A stretch of 64,000 nucleotides of DNA from Saccharofermentans sp. (GTDB lineage: Bacteria > Bacillota > Clostridia > Saccharofermentanales > Saccharofermentanaceae), in contig JAKSRC010000004.1 of the NCBI GenBank assembly GCA_024403855.1, positions 1 through 64,000 on the forward strand. Direction: 5' to 3'. Shown piece by piece: positions 36,013 to 45,754 of this stretch; within the stretch, counting starts at the first letter, position 1; every line of letters starts with the position of its first letter. The position numbers were made by a program, and so were the translations under genes. Under the pieces are notes generated by a model. The model was not told the origin of the DNA and searched no databases. It saw only the letters and a program-made list of their open reading frames with translations.

Positions 36013-37800
36013 ATGGATTTCATGAAGGCTTATGAGTTATGGTCAACCGATCCTTATTTCGATGAGGGTACACGTAACGAACTTATTTCCATCAAAGAAG
36101 ACACAAAAGAAATCGAAGATCGTTTTTACAAGGATCTCGAATTTGGTACTGCCGGTCTCAGAGGTGTTATCGGTGCCGGAACAAACAGAATGAACATCTA
36201 CACTGTTGCAAAGGCATCAGAGGGTCTTTCAAAATACATCCTTTCATGTGGTGAAGAGGCTATTAAGAGAGGCGTAGTCATTTCTTATGACTCAAGACAT
36301 TTCTCTCCTGAGTTTGCCCAGATTACAGCACAGGTTCTTGCAGCAAACGGAATTCCTTCAAAGCTTTCAGATGAGCTCCGTCCAGTTCCTGTAATTTCAT
36401 ACTCTGTAAGATATTTCAAAGCTTTTGCAGGTGTCATGATCACAGCTTCCCACAACCCGTCCAAGTACAACGGATATAAGGTATATGGTGAAGATGGTGG
36501 ACAGGTACCGCCTGAAGCTGCTGAAGCAGTTCTTTCCAACATCGAAGCTATCGATGATATCAGAACAGTTAAGCTCATGGATTTCGAAGAAGCAAAGGCA
36601 AAGGGTCTTGTTACTTACTTCGGACCAGAGATTGATGAAGCTTTCACAAACATGCTTACAAAGCTCGTTGTAGATCCTGAAGCAATTGCTAAGCAGGCTG
36701 ACATGAGCATTGTTTATACTCCTCTGCACGGTTCAGGCAACAAGCCCGTCAGAAGAATCCTTGAGGCAGTTGGATTTAAGAATATCCACATCGTAAAGGA
36801 ACAGGAACTTCCTGATGGTAATTTCCCTACAGTAACTCTTCCTAACCCTGAGAATCCTGAAGCGCTTTCAATGGCTATCGAGCTCGCAAAGAAGACAGAT
36901 GCTTCTATGGTATTCGGTACAGACCCTGACTCCGACCGTATCGGTGCAGCTGCAAGAGTAGTAGAGAATGGTGAAGTTAAATATCAGTGCTTCTCCGGTA
37001 ACCAGATGGGCCTCATGCTCTTGGATTACATTCTTGATGCAAAGAAGAATCTTGGAAAGCTTCCTGAGAATTCTTTTGCAGTTACAACAATCGTTTCTTC
37101 CAAACTTGTTAAGTCAATCTGCGACTACTATGGCGTAGAACTTCAGGAGACATTGACAGGCTTCAAGTTTATCGGTGAAAGAATCAAGCTCGACGATGAG
37201 TTCGGTGATAAGCACTTCCAGTTCGGTTTCGAAGAGAGCTATGGTTACCTCTCAGGCGTTGATGTACGTGATAAGGACGCTGTTGTTGCTGCAATGCTCA
37301 TCTGCAATATGGCAGCTGCTTCTTTCGAGAAGGGCGAGACATTGGCAGACAGACTCAAGCACCTTTACGAGAAGTACGGTTATGGTGTTGAGCAGACAAT
37401 CAGCTGCACACTCGAAGGCAAAGAGGGAATTGAGAAGATTGGTTCCTGCATGAAGGCATTGAGAGAAGAACTTGTTAACTGCAAGGATCTTAATGGTGCA
37501 AAGGAACTCCTTGGCGGTGCTACAGTTAAGGCAGTTCGCGACTATAAGGAATCTAAGCGCTATGTATTCACAGATAGCGGTGTAGAAGTTGAAGAGATCA
37601 CACTTCCCAAGTCAAACGTTCTCCTCTATGAGCTCGGTGGCAACAAGGGAATTGACTGGGCATGCGCAAGACCTTCCGGTACTGAGCCGAAGCTTAAGAT
37701 CTACATGGGTGTTTATGACGCTGATGAAGCTTCCGCAAAGGCATCCTTCGATACAATCAGAGGACAGGTTGAAGGTTACGTAAAGTCAAAGCTTAATTGA
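36013..37800 (+). CDS. pgcA: phosphoglucomutase (alpha-D-phosphohexomutase family)
   Basis: Interconverts glucose-1-phosphate and glucose-6-phosphate. The phosphoserine is Ser146 in TASHNPSKYNGYK, the metal loop is DPDSDR at 304-309, the sugar-specificity loop contains GFEESYGYL, and the phosphate-binding end has RPSGTEPKLK. The 595-residue length is that of the PgcA type. It is the step that brings phosphorylase-derived glucose-1-phosphate into glycolysis and also supplies UDP-glucose synthesis. GGAGG precedes the ATG. Its last 8 bases overlap the end of the convergent HAD gene. Confidence 0.94.
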   Translation: MDFMKAYELWSTDPYFDEGTRNELISIKEDTKEIEDRFYKDLEFGTAGLRGVIGAGTNRMNIYTVAKASEGLSKYILSCGEEAIKRGVVISYDSRHFSPEFAQITAQVLAANGIPSKLSDELRPVPVISYSVRYFKAFAGVMITASHNPSKYNGYKVYGEDGGQVPPEAAEAVLSNIEAIDDIRTVKLMDFEEAKAKGLVTYFGPEIDEAFTNMLTKLVVDPEAIAKQADMSIVYTPLHGSGNKPVRRILEAVGFKNIHIVKEQELPDGNFPTVTLPNPENPEALSMAIELAKKTDASMVFGTDPDSDRIGAAARVVENGEVKYQCFSGNQMGLMLLDYILDAKKNLGKLPENSFAVTTIVSSKLVKSICDYYGVELQETLTGFKFIGERIKLDDEFGDKHFQFGFEESYGYLSGVDVRDKDAVVAAMLICNMAAASFEKGETLADRLKHLYEKYGYGVEQTISCTLEGKEGIEKIGSCMKALREELVNCKDLNGAKELLGGATVKAVRDYKESKRYVFTDSGVEVEEITLPKSNVLLYELGGNKGIDWACARPSGTEPKLKIYMGVYDADEASAKASFDTIRGQVEGYVKSKLN

Positions 37801-38629
37801 TTTTCTCAACCAACGGAATAACGTATTCATAGACAGCCTTGGCAAAGCCGAGGCTGTCATAATTTGCAGTGATATAATTTGCGACTTTCATGACACCTTC
37901 AGTAGAATTGCCCATGGCAATGCCGTGACCTGCTGATTCGATCATGGAGATGTCGTTGTCGCTGTCACCGATAGCGAAAGTGTTCTCTCTGGGGATATTA
38001 AGATGGTCTGCAAGGAGCAGCAAAGCATTGCCCTTGGAGACATCTTTTTTCATTACGTCGAAAAGATTGGGACCGGAAGATATGACTTCAAGTTCTTTAT
38101 CGGAAGCAAGATAGTTCAATATGTCAGGATCTGCACTCTGCAGAAGGATCTTGTTGAATCTTGGAAGTTTTTCCTGGTCGGGATAATCAAGTCCGAAGTC
38201 GATCATAGGAGATCTTTTTGACGGTTCGACGCTGGCATTATATGTATTTACGAAGCCATGTCTTGTCGAAAAGGGACTGAAGAAGATACCTTCATCTGAA
38301 TAAAGTGTGGTATCTGCCTTCTTGTCCATAAGGAATTTCAATAAATATCTTATCTTGGAATCTTCAAAATCATGAGAGGCAAACTGTTTTCTATCAGTCG
38401 CGTCGAAAAGACATCCGCCATTGCTGGTGATAATAGGAACATCAATTTCCAAATCTTCTGCGAATTTGCCGACCAGAAAAGCAGATCTGCCGGTTGCAAT
38501 CGTGAATGCCACAGAGGCATCCTTAAGTGCGCGGATGGCTTCTTTGTTGCCTTCCGGAATATCCTTGCCTGGGGCAAGAAGCGTAAAATCCATGTCAGCA
38601 GCGAGTAATGCCTTATAATTCTTGGTCAT
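37793..38629 (-). CDS. Cof-type HAD-IIB phosphatase
   Basis: Cytoplasmic sugar-phosphate or nucleotide phosphatase of the Cof group. The nucleophile loop is ADMDFTLL with Asp12 and Asp14; phenylalanine replaces the usual glycine of DxDGT, but both aspartates remain. TGRS (motif II), a lysine before NALLLLADHL, and AIGDSDNDISMI (motif IV) complete the site. The 278-residue length is typical. GGAGA lies about ten bases before the ATG. It converges on pgcA and overlaps its end by 8 bases, with no terminator visible between them. The natural substrate is unknown. Confidence 0.88.
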   Translation of the reverse strand: MTKNYKALLAADMDFTLLAPGKDIPEGNKEAIRALKDASVAFTIATGRSAFLVGKFAEDLEIDVPIITSNGGCLFDATDRKQFASHDFEDSKIRYLLKFLMDKKADTTLYSDEGIFFSPFSTRHGFVNTYNASVEPSKRSPMIDFGLDYPDQEKLPRFNKILLQSADPDILNYLASDKELEVISSGPNLFDVMKKDVSKGNALLLLADHLNIPRENTFAIGDSDNDISMIESAGHGIAMGNSTEGVMKVANYITANYDSLGFAKAVYEYVIPLVEKIN

Positions 38630-38705
38630 GATTAAAATTCTCCGAAAATGATTATAAACGATTTTACAATAATGAAAGTGATTTATACTTCATTTTTATT
38701 TCAAA

Positions 38706-38733
38706 TTGTCCACCTATCGTGGTTGAATAATAC
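38706..38733 (+). promoter_or_regulatory. possible promoter of the VanW-family gene
   Basis: TTGTCC (38706-38711) and TAATAC (38728-38733) with a 16-base spacer, about 70 bases before the start codon. The -10 match is moderate. Confidence 0.35.
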
Positions 38734-38803
38734 TCTAATTACATTTATGATTGTGTAGGATTTTAGTCAAAATCTTATTATTGTTTGTGGGGTTAGACAT
38801 ATT

Positions 38804-40792
38804 ATGAAGAGAAAAGCCGGTCAGGCACCTAATTATGTCAGAACACCTGATGTTGGAAGCAGGGAATTAGCTCCCATTTCAGGAAGTAAAGCCGTTGCTC
38901 CTGTCAGAGTTGATGCTGCAAAGGCTCCAGCTCATACTTCAGCTAAGAAGAGCACAGCTGCGAAGAGTTCATCAGCAAGATCACAGGATTTCCTGGATAG
39001 CAATGCTCCGTCAAAGGCAAAAGCTTCCAAGAAAGCTCCCAAGCGTGCAAAGGCTAAGAAAAAGAGCCATGCAGGTCTTATTGTTGCGATTATCTTAATT
39101 GTTCTTCTCCTTGGTGCAGGCGGTGGATATGGATACCTTTATTACACTGGCTATTTCAAGCCTACTATTGAGGTTACTCTTGCTGACGGCACATTGACAA
39201 AGGTCAAGGTTGAAGAAGCATACGCTCAGCTTGTCCCCACATTTAATAAGTTCGGCCCCGGAACGCTTGTTAATGATGTTGATGTAAGTGGTATGACTGC
39301 AGAGCAGGCTATTGAAGCCGTTAACAAGAAGTTTAATGATGAGGGCTCCCCTATTGAGGTTAAATACAATCTCAAGCTCGATGGAAAGGTTTATCCGATT
39401 ACCTTTGAAGATGCAAAGTTCACATACAATACTGAGGAAGTAATCAACGGTGCAATCGGCCAGTTCGGACCTGTCGATGAGACAGATTTTAATGCTATTA
39501 CAGAGCGTTATAACTTCTTAGAGCAGCTCAAGAACGAGCCTATTAAGCTTGCGACTGAATACAAGGTTCAGATTGATGGTGTTTCTGAGAAGGTTCACGA
39601 AGTGTTGGAGCCTCTCATCGATGAGTATTCGACAGTTAAGGATGCCGAGATTGGCGAGTTCGATCCTGAGACTAAGGAATTTACCATCACACCTGAAGAG
39701 ACAGGTATGACAATCGATATCGATGGTGCAGTCGATGGTGTTAATAAGCTTTTTGAAAATAACGAATATTCAGGTAACGTTGTAGTTCCTTCAAAGGTTA
39801 TGGAGCCTGAGATTACAACAGAAAAGCTCAAGGCTAATTTCGGTCTTGTTGGTGAGCACGTAACAAAGGCTTCTAACAATGCTAACCGTAATAACAACCT
39901 CAATCAGGCTTGTAAGAACATTAACGGTAAGATTTTAAAGCCTGGTGAAGAATTCTCATTTAACGGTGTCGTTGGCCAGAGAACAGTCAAGAATGGCTTT
40001 AAGGAAGCTACTGTTATCATGGGTGGTCAGTATGAGCAGGGCTTAGGCGGTGGTATCTGCCAGGTCAGCAGCACACTTTATAACGCTGTTTTGAAGTCTG
40101 ATCTCCAGGTTACCAAGCGTTCACCTCACGCATGGCCTTCTGACTATGTATTGGAAGGTTTGGATGCTACAGTTGACTGGCCGGCTCTCGACTTCAAGTT
40201 CAAGAACAATACTGATTATCAGATCATCGTTGTTATGTGGTTCGAAGAAAAGGACAGAACTGTTCACGCACAGATTTATGGTAAGAGATTACCCGATGAA
40301 CAGAAAATCGTTTTGAGAAGTGAATGTGTCAGTTCTACAGCAGCCGGTGCCACAGAATATGTCGAAGAAAGATCTATGGCAGTAGGTCAGACTAAGGTTG
40401 TAAGACAGGCACATCAGGGTAAGACAATCAAGACATACAAGATCTGGCAGGATAAGGACGGCAAAGAGATAAAGCGTGAGTTTATCACAACCACCACTTA
40501 TAGATCTTATGGTAAGCGTATCGAGGTTGGTGTAAAGAATGCAGACGGTACATTTAGCAAAGTTGATCCTAAGACCGGCGAATTGACAGGCAAGGCATCA
40601 CCTACGCCTACACCTTCTTCAGCAACAGCAACTCCGACACCTTCCGGCGGCGGTTCAAGCAGCAACCCGACGAATACACCTACACCTCCTCCGACGAATA
40701 CACCTACCCAGCCTCCGGCAGATACACCGGCTCCACAGCCAGATAATGGTGACAACGGCGGCGGTGGCAGCGATGGCGGCAGCGGCGAGTAA
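38804..40792 (+). CDS. VanW family cell-wall protein with G5 domain
   Basis: A 662-residue surface protein: a Lys/Ala/Ser-rich cytoplasmic N-terminus, one membrane helix (about 90-114), peptidoglycan-binding-like repeats (about 125-350), a VanW domain (about 350-480, with SFNGVVGQRTVKNGF and GGGICQVSSTLYNAVL), a G5-like domain (about 500-575) and a Thr/Pro-rich tail ending in a Gly/Ser/Asp cap. Such proteins are attached to and act on the wall, but VanW has no settled activity. There is no LPXTG sorting motif. The start has a weak ribosome site (GTGGGG). A strong terminator follows. Confidence 0.87.
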   Translation: MKRKAGQAPNYVRTPDVGSRELAPISGSKAVAPVRVDAAKAPAHTSAKKSTAAKSSSARSQDFLDSNAPSKAKASKKAPKRAKAKKKSHAGLIVAIILIVLLLGAGGGYGYLYYTGYFKPTIEVTLADGTLTKVKVEEAYAQLVPTFNKFGPGTLVNDVDVSGMTAEQAIEAVNKKFNDEGSPIEVKYNLKLDGKVYPITFEDAKFTYNTEEVINGAIGQFGPVDETDFNAITERYNFLEQLKNEPIKLATEYKVQIDGVSEKVHEVLEPLIDEYSTVKDAEIGEFDPETKEFTITPEETGMTIDIDGAVDGVNKLFENNEYSGNVVVPSKVMEPEITTEKLKANFGLVGEHVTKASNNANRNNNLNQACKNINGKILKPGEEFSFNGVVGQRTVKNGFKEATVIMGGQYEQGLGGGICQVSSTLYNAVLKSDLQVTKRSPHAWPSDYVLEGLDATVDWPALDFKFKNNTDYQIIVVMWFEEKDRTVHAQIYGKRLPDEQKIVLRSECVSSTAAGATEYVEERSMAVGQTKVVRQAHQGKTIKTYKIWQDKDGKEIKREFITTTTYRSYGKRIEVGVKNADGTFSKVDPKTGELTGKASPTPTPSSATATPTPSGGGSSSNPTNTPTPPPTNTPTQPPADTPAPQPDNGDNGGGGSDGGSGE

Positions 40793-40823
40793 TAACAGCA
40801 AATTGCTTTAAATAAACCAATTC

Positions 40824-40855
40824 AGAGCGCTCATTTAAAAGATGAGCGCTCTTTT
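40824..40855 (+). terminator. intrinsic terminator
   Basis: AGAGCGCTCAT (40824-40834) pairs perfectly with ATGAGCGCTCT (40842-40852), 7-base loop, followed by TTT. Confidence 0.85.
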
Positions 40856-40993
40856 AATAAAAAATAAACAGATATTTTGTCTGTTTTATGTCCCCATTGT
40901 CGACGGAATAGTTTATAATTAATCAGTCATTATTAGAGGACTCTCTTTTCGAAGAGGATTCTCTTAAAGAATTATCCAAAGGAGATCATGTTT

Positions 40994-43900
40994 ATGGCAG
41001 AACTGACAAAGAAAACCATGGACGGTAATGAAGCTGCGGCGTACTCATCGTATGCGTTTACAGAAAATGCAGCTATTTATCCTATTACACCGTCCTCACC
41101 TATGGCTGACCACACTGATATTTGGGCTCAGCAGGGTAGAAAGAACATTTTCGGACAGACGGTTAACATCGTCGAGATGGAGTCTGAGGGAGGCGCTTCC
41201 GGTGCCGTTCACGGCTCACTCGCTACTGGTGCTTTAACCACAACTTATACCGCGTCACAGGGTCTCCTCTTGATGATTCCTAACATGTACAAGATCGCTG
41301 GTGAGCTTCTCCCTTGCGTATTCCATGTTTCAGCAAGAGCTCTCGCTGCTCACGCATTGAACATCTTCGGTGACCACGCTGACGTTTATGCTTGCCGTCA
41401 GACAGGTTTCGCAATGCTCTGCTCCAACTCCGTTCAGGAAGTTGCAGACCTTGCAGCTGTTGCTCACCTTTCTACAATCAAGACAAGAGTTCCTTTCCTC
41501 CACTTCTTCGATGGTTTCCGTACTTCACACGAGATCCAGAAGATCGAGGTAATCGATTATGATACACTCGGAACATTGGTTGATTACGAAGCAGTTAAGG
41601 CTTTCCGTAAGAGATCACTCTCTCCTAACCACCCGACACTCCGTGGTACAGCTCAGAACCCTGATATTTACTTCCAGGGCAGAGAAGCTTGTAACCCCTT
41701 CTATCTTGCAGTACCTGATCAGGTTCAGTACTACATGGATAAGATCAACGAGATCCGTGGCACAAACTACAAGCTCTTCAATTACTATGGTGCACCTGAT
41801 GCTGACCGTGTAATCATCGCTATGGGTTCTGTCTGCGAGACAGCTGAAGAAGTTATCGACTTCTTGAACGCTCACGGTGAGAAGGTTGGTATGGTAAAGG
41901 TTCACCTTTATCGTCCTTTCTCTGCAGAGAAGCTCCTCGAAGCAATCCCTGCAACAGCTAAGGCTATCGCAGTTCTCGACAGAACAAAGGAGCCTGGTTC
42001 ATTCGCAGAGCCTCTCTTCCTCGACGTTGCTGCAGCTTATGTTGGCAAGAATGCTCCTAAGCTCATCGGCGGCCGTTATGGTATGGGTTCTAAGGACACA
42101 ACACCTGAGACAGTTCTTGCTGTATTTAAGGAACTCAAGAAGGATCAGCCTAAGGAAAGATTCACAATCGGTATCGATGACGACGTTACATTCCTTTCAC
42201 TCGATTGCTCAGAGCAGATCGCAGTTGCAAGCGAAGGTACAGTTCAGGCTAGATTCTGGGGTCTCGGCGCAGACGGTACAGTTGGTGCTAACAAGAACTC
42301 CATCAAGATCATCGGTGACCATACTGACATGTATGCTCAGGCATACTTCTCATATGACTCTAAGAAGTCCGGTGGTATCACAATCTCTGACTTGAGATTC
42401 GGTACAACACCTATCCGTTCCACATACCTCATCAACAAGGCTGACTTCGTAGCTTGCCACAACCAGTCTTATGTATATGAGTATGATATGCTCGCTACAC
42501 TTAAGCCGGGCGGAACATTCCTCCTCAACACACAGTGGAACAGAGAAGAACTCGAAGAGAGACTTCCTGCATCACTTAAGCGTTACATCGCTAACAACAA
42601 CATCAAGTTCTATACTCTTGACGCTGTTGCTAAGGCTAAGGAGATCGGTCTCGGCGGAAGAATCAACACAATCTGCCAGTCTGCATTCTTCAAGCTTTCC
42701 GGAATCCTTCCTGTTGAGCAGGCAGTTGACTACATGAAGAAGGCTGCTCTCAAGTCTTATGGTAAGAAGGGTGACGATATCGTTCAGATGAACTATGCTG
42801 CTATCGACGCTGGTGTTGATGCAGTTGTTGCAGTTGACATTCCTGATTCTTGGAAGACAGCTGAGGATAAGCCGGTTGAGAAGAAGGCTGTTCCTGAGTT
42901 CATCGAGAAGGTTGTTAACGTAATGAACAGACAGCAGGGTGACAAGCTCCCTGTATCTACATTCGTAGGTATGGAAGATGGTACATTCCCTCAGGGTACA
43001 GCAGCTTACGAGAAGCGTGGTACAGCAGTTGACATTCCTGTATGGGATGCTTCAAAGTGCATTCAGTGTAACCAGTGCTCCATCGTTTGCCCTCACGCTG
43101 CTATCCGTCCTTTCCTCCTCACAGAGGAAGAGGCAGCAAATGCTCCTTTCGAGACAAAGCAGGGTATGAAGCCTTACGACAACATGCAGTTCAGAATTCA
43201 GGTTTCTGCTATGGACTGTCTCTCATGCGGTATCTGCGTAGAAGCTTGTATCGCTAAGGAGAAGGCAATCACAATGGTTCCTCTCAAGGATAACCTCAAG
43301 GAAGCTGCAAACTGGGATTACTGCATTGAACTCTCTCACAAGGATAACCCGATGAGCAAGGCTACTGTTAAGGGCTCACAGTTCGAGCAGCCTCTCCTCG
43401 AATTCTCCGGCGCATGCGCAGGCTGCGGAGAGACACCTTATGCTAAGCTCCTCACACAGCTCTTCGGTGACAGAATGCAGATTTCCAACGCTACAGGTTG
43501 TTCTTCAATCTGGGGTGGTTCTGCTCCTTCTATGCCTTATACAACAAACTACAGAGGCTTCGGTCCTGCTTGGGGTAACTCACTCTTCGAGGATAACGCA
43601 GAGCACGGTCTCGGTATGTTCTTGGGCTACAAGCAGCTCAGAAACAGAGCTAAGATGCTCGTTGAGTCTGTAGCAGCTGAGACAGCTTCTGATGATTTCA
43701 AGGCAGTAGCTCAGGCTTGGCTCGACGGATTCAATTCTGCTGAGAACACACGTGAGAATGCAGAGAAGCTCGCTGAAGCTCTTAAGGCTGAAGGTTCTGC
43801 TAACGCTGTTAAGGCTCTCGATTATGAAGACTTCTTCATGAAGAGATCACAGTGGATCATCGGTGGTGACGGTTGGGCTTACGATATCGGTTACGGCGGA

Positions 43901-44497
43901 CTTGACCACGTTCTCGCTACAGGTGAGGATGTTAACGTTCTCGTTCTCGATACAGAAGTTTACTCCAACACAGGTGGACAGGCTTCTAAGTCTACACCTC
44001 AAGCTGCTGTTGCTCAGTTCGCTGCTGGCGGTAAGCACATCAAGAAGAAGGACCTCGGTATGATGGCTATGAGCTATGGTTACGTTTACGTTGCTCAGGT
44101 AGCAATGGGATCTAACATGAACCAGCTCATCAAGGCATTCACAGAGGCTGAAGCTTACAACGGACCTTCACTCGTTATCTGCTATGCTCCTTGTATCAAC
44201 CACGGTATCAAGGGCGGCCTCAAGGTTGCTCAGGCTAGAGAGAAGCAGGCTGTTGAGTGCGGTTACTGGCACCTCTTCAGATTCAATCCTACTCTCGCAG
44301 CAGAAGGTAAGAATCCTTTCACTCTTGATTCTAAGGAGCCTACAGCTGACTTCTATGAATTCTTGAAGCAGGAAGTTCGTTACAACACTCTCTACAAGAA
44401 GTATGATGCAGCAGTTGTTGATGACCTCTTCGATAGATGCTATAAGGATTCCAGAGATCGTTATGCTTCTTATGTAAAGAAGGCTACAGAAGCTTAA
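40994..44497 (+). CDS. nifJ: pyruvate:ferredoxin (flavodoxin) oxidoreductase
   Basis: Oxidises pyruvate to acetyl-CoA and CO2 and reduces ferredoxin, the key exit from glycolysis in strict anaerobes. The single 1167-residue chain has domains in the usual order: pyrimidine-binding domain (ENAAIYPITPSSPMADH), transketolase-like domain, gamma domain, then two [4Fe-4S] clusters with Cys689/692/695/699 and Cys742/745/748/752, and a C-terminal TPP domain (GDGWAYDIGYGGLDH) with its own CAGCGETPYAKL cluster region. The ATG at 40994 is nine bases after AAAGGAG; an ATG at 40988 is too close to it. A TATAAT at 40914-40919 may be the promoter. Codon use is strongly biased, as in very highly expressed genes. 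Confidence 0.96.
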   Translation: MAELTKKTMDGNEAAAYSSYAFTENAAIYPITPSSPMADHTDIWAQQGRKNIFGQTVNIVEMESEGGASGAVHGSLATGALTTTYTASQGLLLMIPNMYKIAGELLPCVFHVSARALAAHALNIFGDHADVYACRQTGFAMLCSNSVQEVADLAAVAHLSTIKTRVPFLHFFDGFRTSHEIQKIEVIDYDTLGTLVDYEAVKAFRKRSLSPNHPTLRGTAQNPDIYFQGREACNPFYLAVPDQVQYYMDKINEIRGTNYKLFNYYGAPDADRVIIAMGSVCETAEEVIDFLNAHGEKVGMVKVHLYRPFSAEKLLEAIPATAKAIAVLDRTKEPGSFAEPLFLDVAAAYVGKNAPKLIGGRYGMGSKDTTPETVLAVFKELKKDQPKERFTIGIDDDVTFLSLDCSEQIAVASEGTVQARFWGLGADGTVGANKNSIKIIGDHTDMYAQAYFSYDSKKSGGITISDLRFGTTPIRSTYLINKADFVACHNQSYVYEYDMLATLKPGGTFLLNTQWNREELEERLPASLKRYIANNNIKFYTLDAVAKAKEIGLGGRINTICQSAFFKLSGILPVEQAVDYMKKAALKSYGKKGDDIVQMNYAAIDAGVDAVVAVDIPDSWKTAEDKPVEKKAVPEFIEKVVNVMNRQQGDKLPVSTFVGMEDGTFPQGTAAYEKRGTAVDIPVWDASKCIQCNQCSIVCPHAAIRPFLLTEEEAANAPFETKQGMKPYDNMQFRIQVSAMDCLSCGICVEACIAKEKAITMVPLKDNLKEAANWDYCIELSHKDNPMSKATVKGSQFEQPLLEFSGACAGCGETPYAKLLTQLFGDRMQISNATGCSSIWGGSAPSMPYTTNYRGFGPAWGNSLFEDNAEHGLGMFLGYKQLRNRAKMLVESVAAETASDDFKAVAQAWLDGFNSAENTRENAEKLAEALKAEGSANAVKALDYEDFFMKRSQWIIGGDGWAYDIGYGGLDHVLATGEDVNVLVLDTEVYSNTGGQASKSTPQAAVAQFAAGGKHIKKKDLGMMAMSYGYVYVAQVAMGSNMNQLIKAFTEAEAYNGPSLVICYAPCINHGIKGGLKVAQAREKQAVECGYWHLFRFNPTLAAEGKNPFTLDSKEPTADFYEFLKQEVRYNTLYKKYDAAVVDDLFDRCYKDSRDRYASYVKKATEA

Positions 44498-44523
44498 TTC
44501 TCGCGAATTAACGACTAATAATT

Positions 44524-44559
44524 GCGGCTGTCTCAGTTTTTGAGGCAGCCGCTTTTTTT
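44524..44559 (+). terminator. intrinsic terminator after nifJ
   Basis: GCGGCTGTCTCA (44524-44535) pairs with TGAGGCAGCCGC (44541-44552) with one G-T pair, 5-base loop, then seven T. Confidence 0.9.
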
Positions 44560-44652
44560 ATTGGATTCTTAAATTGCGAATTCTCGAAAATGAATCTGTC
44601 CGCAAAACAGATAAGATTGCCTTAAGCAAGCCCGTTTTCAAGTCGTAAACCA

Positions 44653-44661
44653 TGCTATAAT
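44653..44661 (+). promoter_or_regulatory. extended -10 promoter of the dnaD operon
   Basis: TGCTATAAT (44653-44661) combines an extended -10 with a consensus -10 hexamer. No good -35 box is seen at normal spacing (a weak CGTTTT lies 17 bases upstream), which is common for extended -10 promoters. Confidence 0.5.
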
Positions 44662-44697
44662 TAGCAAAGCAAAATTAAGGAGTTATGTTTTTACGGT

Positions 44698-45753
44698 ATG
44701 AAGAGTGACAACTCTAACAAGGACTGTGCAAGGCTACATATCGACGATAGCCAGTTGCCGGATATTTTTCTCATAAAGTATGCCCAGGATCTGAGCAAGA
44801 ACGCTTTGCTTGTTTACCTGTGGATTAATATGATCGGCAAGACAGACAGCTTTGATGAGGATACCGTAAGAAAGCTCAAGATTATTCCTGACGAAGAGAT
44901 TGATAAGGCCCTAGCAGAGCTCCTTACTGTAAGCCTCATTTCACGTAAAGATAAATCCTATTCTTTTGATGATATTAAGGTGCGTGAAGTTGAAGAATAC
45001 GCACAGGCATTAAATGCTAAGGATAATAATTTCGACATGCATCTCAATAGCGATGAGCAGGAGAGAACAATGCTTGCCGATTCCATTTCAAAGACTTTCT
45101 ATCAGGGTGAACTCCCTTATATTTTTTACAGACTTATCGACAAGTGTCTTTTTGAGTATAAGTTCGACGGAATTGTTTGCTACAAGCTTTTCGAAGAAGG
45201 ATATGAACAGACAATACATCGTTCGAATATCCTCATGGAGAATATGGCACGTTCCTGGTACGAGAAGGGCTATACAGATATTGAGAGCCTCGAGAATCAG
45301 CTCGAGATAAATAAGCGCACCAAGAGCCTAATTAAGCTTACCGGAAGTCTTATGCGCAAGCGCTTGAACGGCCTTGATATTGACAGAGTAAAGGAATGGG
45401 CTGAAGAATACGGTGCTACTGAAGAACTTGTTACTCAGGCTTTTAAGGACAACGAATTCAGAAGTAATCTGACCTTGAAAAATGTAGGCGACACTCTTAA
45501 GAAGTGGCACGATCAGGGCGTCAAGACAGCTGAAGATGCTATCAGGTTCTCTGAAGAAGAACACAGAGAGAATAAGCGTAAGGCTTCACGTAAGAAGGCA
45601 ACTGGCGGAGCTTCATGGCGCACGGGCGAAGAAGCCGGACTGAACAACGTAGAAAAGACAGTAGAACCACAGAATAGCAATGCTCCTGAGTCAGGCGACA
45701 GCGGTGACGATAAGGCAATTCCGACAGATATCCTCGACATGTTTGGAGATTAA
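44698..45753 (+). CDS. dnaD: DnaD domain protein
   Basis: Replication-initiation protein of the DnaD/DnaB family that helps load the replicative helicase. The N-terminal region (about 1-110) resembles a winged-helix domain and the DnaD C-terminal domain spans about 195-285, with NILMENMARSWYEKGYTDIESLE and LNVGDTLKKWHDQGVKTAEDA-like features (the latter read as KNVGDTLKKWHDQGVKTAED). The tail is charged and disordered. A clear AAGGAG lies 15 bases before the ATG, too far for optimal use; a seven-codon frame starts between them. The next gene, one base away, is a DnaI/DnaC-like loader. Confidence 0.85.
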   Translation: MKSDNSNKDCARLHIDDSQLPDIFLIKYAQDLSKNALLVYLWINMIGKTDSFDEDTVRKLKIIPDEEIDKALAELLTVSLISRKDKSYSFDDIKVREVEEYAQALNAKDNNFDMHLNSDEQERTMLADSISKTFYQGELPYIFYRLIDKCLFEYKFDGIVCYKLFEEGYEQTIHRSNILMENMARSWYEKGYTDIESLENQLEINKRTKSLIKLTGSLMRKRLNGLDIDRVKEWAEEYGATEELVTQAFKDNEFRSNLTLKNVGDTLKKWHDQGVKTAEDAIRFSEEEHRENKRKASRKKATGGASWRTGEEAGLNNVEKTVEPQNSNAPESGDSGDDKAIPTDILDMFGD

Positions 45754-45754
45754 G

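Noticed and set aside
37793..37800. Convergent overlap of pgcA and the HAD gene as evidence of truncation
   Set aside because: Both proteins are full length with complete family motifs; the 8-base convergent overlap is simply compact gene packing.
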